64,000 bases of DNA from Firmicutes bacterium UBA2116 (GTDB lineage: Bacteria > Bacillota > Clostridia > Tissierellales > Sedimentibacteraceae): contig DCYG01000044.1 of assembly GCA_002331025.1 (NCBI GenBank), forward strand, positions 74,092-138,091, in the 5' to 3' direction. Every line of letters starts with the position of its first letter. The stretch's first letter is position 1. Under the pieces are notes generated by a model that worked only from the letters and a program-made list of their open reading frames with translations, did no database searches and was not told the origin of the DNA. The position numbers and the translations under genes were made by a program. Below are positions 61,725 to 64,000 of this stretch, in pieces.

Positions 61725-62831
61725 TTAGTAGCCAATTCCATAGGATGCTTCAAATTTAAGCTTAGCAAGGTTGTAGTTGTGTAAAGACTGAACATACGAT
61801 AATTCTGCGTTGTAAAGCATATTTTGAGCATTTAGCACATCCATTTGAATTCCAACTCCTGCTTCGTAGGATAGTTGTGACAATCTGTATGCCTCTTCTA
61901 AGCTTGTAATATTTTTCTCATAAACACTTACAGCTCTTGCAGCTTTCTGCATATTTAAATAAGCATTGTTTACACTTAGCTCCACATTCTGCATTGCATT
62001 ATTCAATTCGTTATCAGCTTTTTCTTTTTCGTAATTAGCTTCTCTGTAATCATAGGTGTTTACTGCGCTGTAACTTGAAACAATATCAAAATAAAGTTTA
62101 GAAACTTCTACATTTTCTTGAGCTTGGATAACCTCTATTCTATTTTTTTGTGCCTCAGTAACTTTAACGTGTAAATCAATATTTTCCGGTGTTTGCAAGC
62201 TTGTATTGCTTATAACATCATCAGTTAAATTTACTGTTGCATTGAAGGGAAGACCTAAAAGCTTGTTGAATTCCATTTCCTTGTACTTCAAATCATCCTT
62301 TGCATTTGCTAATAATAGGTTAGCTTCTTCTACAGCTGCCTGTGCCGTTAAAACTTCCTGTTTTATACCTGTGCCGATTTTAAGCTTTGATTCTGCAATT
62401 CTTTGCTGTTCTAAAACACGCGAGACATTTTCTTCTTTTACTTCAATGTCTTTTATACTTCGGCTGATTTCATAATAACTGTTTTTAATTCCTAACCCTA
62501 TTTTTCGTTCTATTAATTCCTTGCTTTTTCTTGAAAGTTTAACTGCCATCTCACTTTGTCTTTTATAATATCCGTCTGACAAAAGTTTGGTTTCAATCAT
62601 GGAATTTTCAGGAGCCTTTGACCATAGTGATACAGCTTTCTTTGAAATAACCTGATTTTTTTCTATATCTAACTGAGCAATTTTCACAACCTCATTATTT
62701 TTCAAACCAAATTCAACAGCTTCCTCCATAGAAAAATTGTATATTTTATTTTGGGACTGTTCTTCAGCGTAAGTCATGCCAAATGTTAATATAATCATTG
62801 CTGTCAACAATAACATAATCTTTTTTAACAA
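61725..62831 (-). CDS. TolC-like efflux protein, short form, second copy
   Basis: About 368 residues with a signal peptide (KKIMLLLTAMIILTFGMTYAEE) and two helical outer-membrane-efflux repeats (SMEEAVEFGLKNNEVVKIAQLDIEKNQ at the start; SYEAGVGIQMDVLNAQNMLYNAELSYVQSLHNYNLAKLKFE at the end). Like its paralogue at 30663-31841 it is well short of E. coli TolC and lacks apparent barrel strands. GTG 62840 opens the frame, but AGAGGTG lies 6 nt before TTG 62831, which I prefer. First gene of its operon. Confidence 0.8.
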   Translation of the reverse strand: MLKKIMLLLTAMIILTFGMTYAEEQSQNKIYNFSMEEAVEFGLKNNEVVKIAQLDIEKNQVISKKAVSLWSKAPENSMIETKLLSDGYYKRQSEMAVKLSRKSKELIERKIGLGIKNSYYEISRSIKDIEVKEENVSRVLEQQRIAESKLKIGTGIKQEVLTAQAAVEEANLLLANAKDDLKYKEMEFNKLLGLPFNATVNLTDDVISNTSLQTPENIDLHVKVTEAQKNRIEVIQAQENVEVSKLYFDIVSSYSAVNTYDYREANYEKEKADNELNNAMQNVELSVNNAYLNMQKAARAVSVYEKNITSLEEAYRLSQLSYEAGVGIQMDVLNAQNMLYNAELSYVQSLHNYNLAKLKFEASYGIGY

Positions 62832-62853
62832 TTTAATCACCTCTTATTATGCT

Positions 62854-62871
62854 TGTAAGCACTTGCTTACA
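62854..62871. promoter_or_regulatory. TetR-type operator of efflux operon 2
   Basis: TGTAAGCACTTGCTTACA: perfect 8-bp arms around CT, 14-23 bp before the first gene. Typical of TetR-family autoregulatory sites. Confidence 0.8.
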
Positions 62872-62882
62872 TATATTTTAAA

Positions 62883-62913
62883 AAAATCTGCCGATTTTTA
62901 ATCGGCAGATTTT
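62883..62913 (-). terminator. Terminator of the surface-protein gene
   Basis: On the minus strand a stem of about 12-14 bp (AATCTGCCGATT with AATCGGCAGATT, 3-nt loop) followed by TTTTTT, 10 bp past the stop codon and just upstream of the efflux operon promoter region. Confidence 0.9.
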
Positions 62914-62923
62914 TTTTATTTGT

Positions 62924-64000
62924 TTATCTGTCGTAAATTGCGATGTATTCAGCAACTGCGCTGTCTGAAACATCATAGATGTGTATCATATCTCCATCTG
63001 CTAAATCTCCAAGAGAAAGTATCTTGTTTTCAAGGTTTCTGTGAGATGTATCTACATCATAGAAGAATGAATCATTGCCATATTTATCAATATGAACAAA
63101 CCAAGTCATATCTTCATCTTCATCGGTACCTGCAGCCATTACTTCGATGATACCATTTCTTGTATCAATTCCACCGCTTACAATTTCGAACTTATCAAAT
63201 GCAAAACTGAAATCTGAAGAACTATATCCTGCTGCTATATTATCGAGTTTTTCATCTGTTGTATTCCATGTTGCGATTACAACATCATCTAACTTAATAT
63301 CATTCTTAGAAACTGTTGCAGCTTTAATGCTTGTTCCAGAGGTAACTTCAACTCCTGCAACAACCTTGAACATATTGTTTGTCATTTCATTTGCATCAGC
63401 ATATAATTTTGTTCTTGGCACCAGCCTTACGGTATCAAGGGTAGTTCCTGATACAGTGAAGTCAACTAATACTTTTTCTTGTAATGAATTCTGGACAGCT
63501 CTTGATAAATCACCGGCATAGTATTCAACTATTTCATCCTCTACTGCCATAAATACCCACAATCCATCTTTTCTGATTTCACGTTTTAGTATATAACCGT
63601 AATCATCTTCGCCAATTTGAACTGAACCGTCATGGTAGAATACAATTACCTCTATTTCACTGTCGTCAACTTTGGCAATTACTTTACTGAAATCATCTCC
63701 AGAATCAAGATCAGATACTGCTCCCCAAGTATATGCCTCTGCTTCTCCTGTAGTAGTATTAACTCCAAAGTAAACTGTTTCATCACTCACGTAATATACC
63801 TTATTGTTAATTTTGATTCTGTCATAATCATCATCCACAATACCGCCGTTAGTATTGTTTTGAGCTATTACATTCTTATTTCCTGCTTCAATAACATTGA
63901 TTGATGATATTGTTCCGTCACCGTTGAAGTCTACCTCAACTAATGTTCCAGCTTTAAATAAGTTAGTTACATCAACATCGCTGCCGCTTTCAGGTCTTCC
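62924..64000 (-). CDS. Probable cell-surface protein, C-terminal part
   Basis: The frame is open to the right edge, so only the last 358 residues or so are present; the GTG at 63838 is internal. The sequence is Asp/Val/Thr-rich and beta-like, with repeating short strands (KVYYVSDETVYFGVNTTTGEAEAYTWGAVSDLDSGDDFSKVIAKVDDSEIEVIVFY) of the kind found in the C-terminal regions of S-layer-homology proteins of Clostridia. No SLH repeat, sorting motif or membrane helix is visible in this part. Its strong terminator and low Cys/Trp content fit an abundant secreted protein. Assignment as an S-layer protein is a guess. Confidence 0.55.
   Translation of the reverse strand, partial: GRPESGSDVDVTNLFKAGTLVEVDFNGDGTISSINVIEAGNKNVIAQNNTNGGIVDDDYDRIKINNKVYYVSDETVYFGVNTTTGEAEAYTWGAVSDLDSGDDFSKVIAKVDDSEIEVIVFYHDGSVQIGEDDYGYILKREIRKDGLWVFMAVEDEIVEYYAGDLSRAVQNSLQEKVLVDFTVSGTTLDTVRLVPRTKLYADANEMTNNMFKVVAGVEVTSGTSIKAATVSKNDIKLDDVVIATWNTTDEKLDNIAAGYSSSDFSFAFDKFEIVSGGIDTRNGIIEVMAAGTDEDEDMTWFVHIDKYGNDSFFYDVDTSHRNLENKILSLGDLADGDMIHIYDVSDSAVAEYIAIYDR

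Noticed and set aside
63838..64000. GTG at 63838 as the true start of the surface protein
   Set aside because: The frame stays open with the same composition up to the window edge, so the gene is truncated by the window, not started there.

Overview
The window looks like low-GC, anaerobic, amino-acid-fermenting Clostridia/Tissierellia DNA (a Sedimentibacter-like organism is my guess; nothing here names the species). The evidence is AT-rich sequence with strong AGGAGG ribosome sites, a complete ctsR-mcsA-mcsB-clpC stress operon, and amino-acid and aldehyde enzymes typical of such fermenters: tryptophanase, a 1-pyrroline-5-carboxylate dehydrogenase and a tungsten-type aldehyde:ferredoxin oxidoreductase. 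No rRNA, tRNA or CRISPR array was recognised.

Layout. 0-6.3 kb: an amidohydrolase, a lipoprotein, a small membrane protein, a decayed sigma-like fragment, and a frameshifted ECF sigma factor followed by its DUF4179 membrane partner. 6.4-11 kb: clpC, mcsB, mcsA and ctsR under a CtsR operator. 11-15 kb: a sigma-54 activator, two matching upstream activator sites, a -24/-12 promoter, an aldehyde:ferredoxin oxidoreductase and a MoaD-like protein. 15-21.3 kb: pruA, tnaA, asnB, peroxiredoxin. 21.4-30.6 kb: SRPBCC protein, an ArsR/permease/thioredoxin operon, an EF-G paralogue, a double-length DUF445 protein and a transporter relic. 30.6-36.7 kb: an MFP-RND-TetR-TolC efflux operon. 36.8-44.2 kb: a split permease, an HlyD/ABC export operon with a divergent Crp-family regulator, and two small regulators.

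44.2-56.7 kb is an accessory island lying in what would otherwise be a convergent intergenic gap. Its right part is an integrative element: DUF6809 gene, four iterons at 63-64 bp spacing, a RepA-like ATPase, a small unknown gene and a TnpX/TndX-type large serine recombinase. Its left part is a tightly packed six-gene operon on the minus strand: XRE regulator, YhcG/DUF1016 PDDEXK nuclease, NurA-like nuclease, HerA-like ATPase, GHKL ATPase and B12-binding-type radical SAM enzyme. One promoter with a palindrome over its -10 box precedes it. I do not recognise this combination as a named system; it is the best candidate here for an undescribed defence or DNA-processing system.

56.7-64 kb holds a second efflux operon (TolC-TetR-MFP-RND) with a perfect TetR-type palindrome, then the 3' part of a probable surface protein that runs off the window. 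Both TolC-like proteins are short and appear to lack the outer-membrane barrel strands, which fits a single-membrane host.
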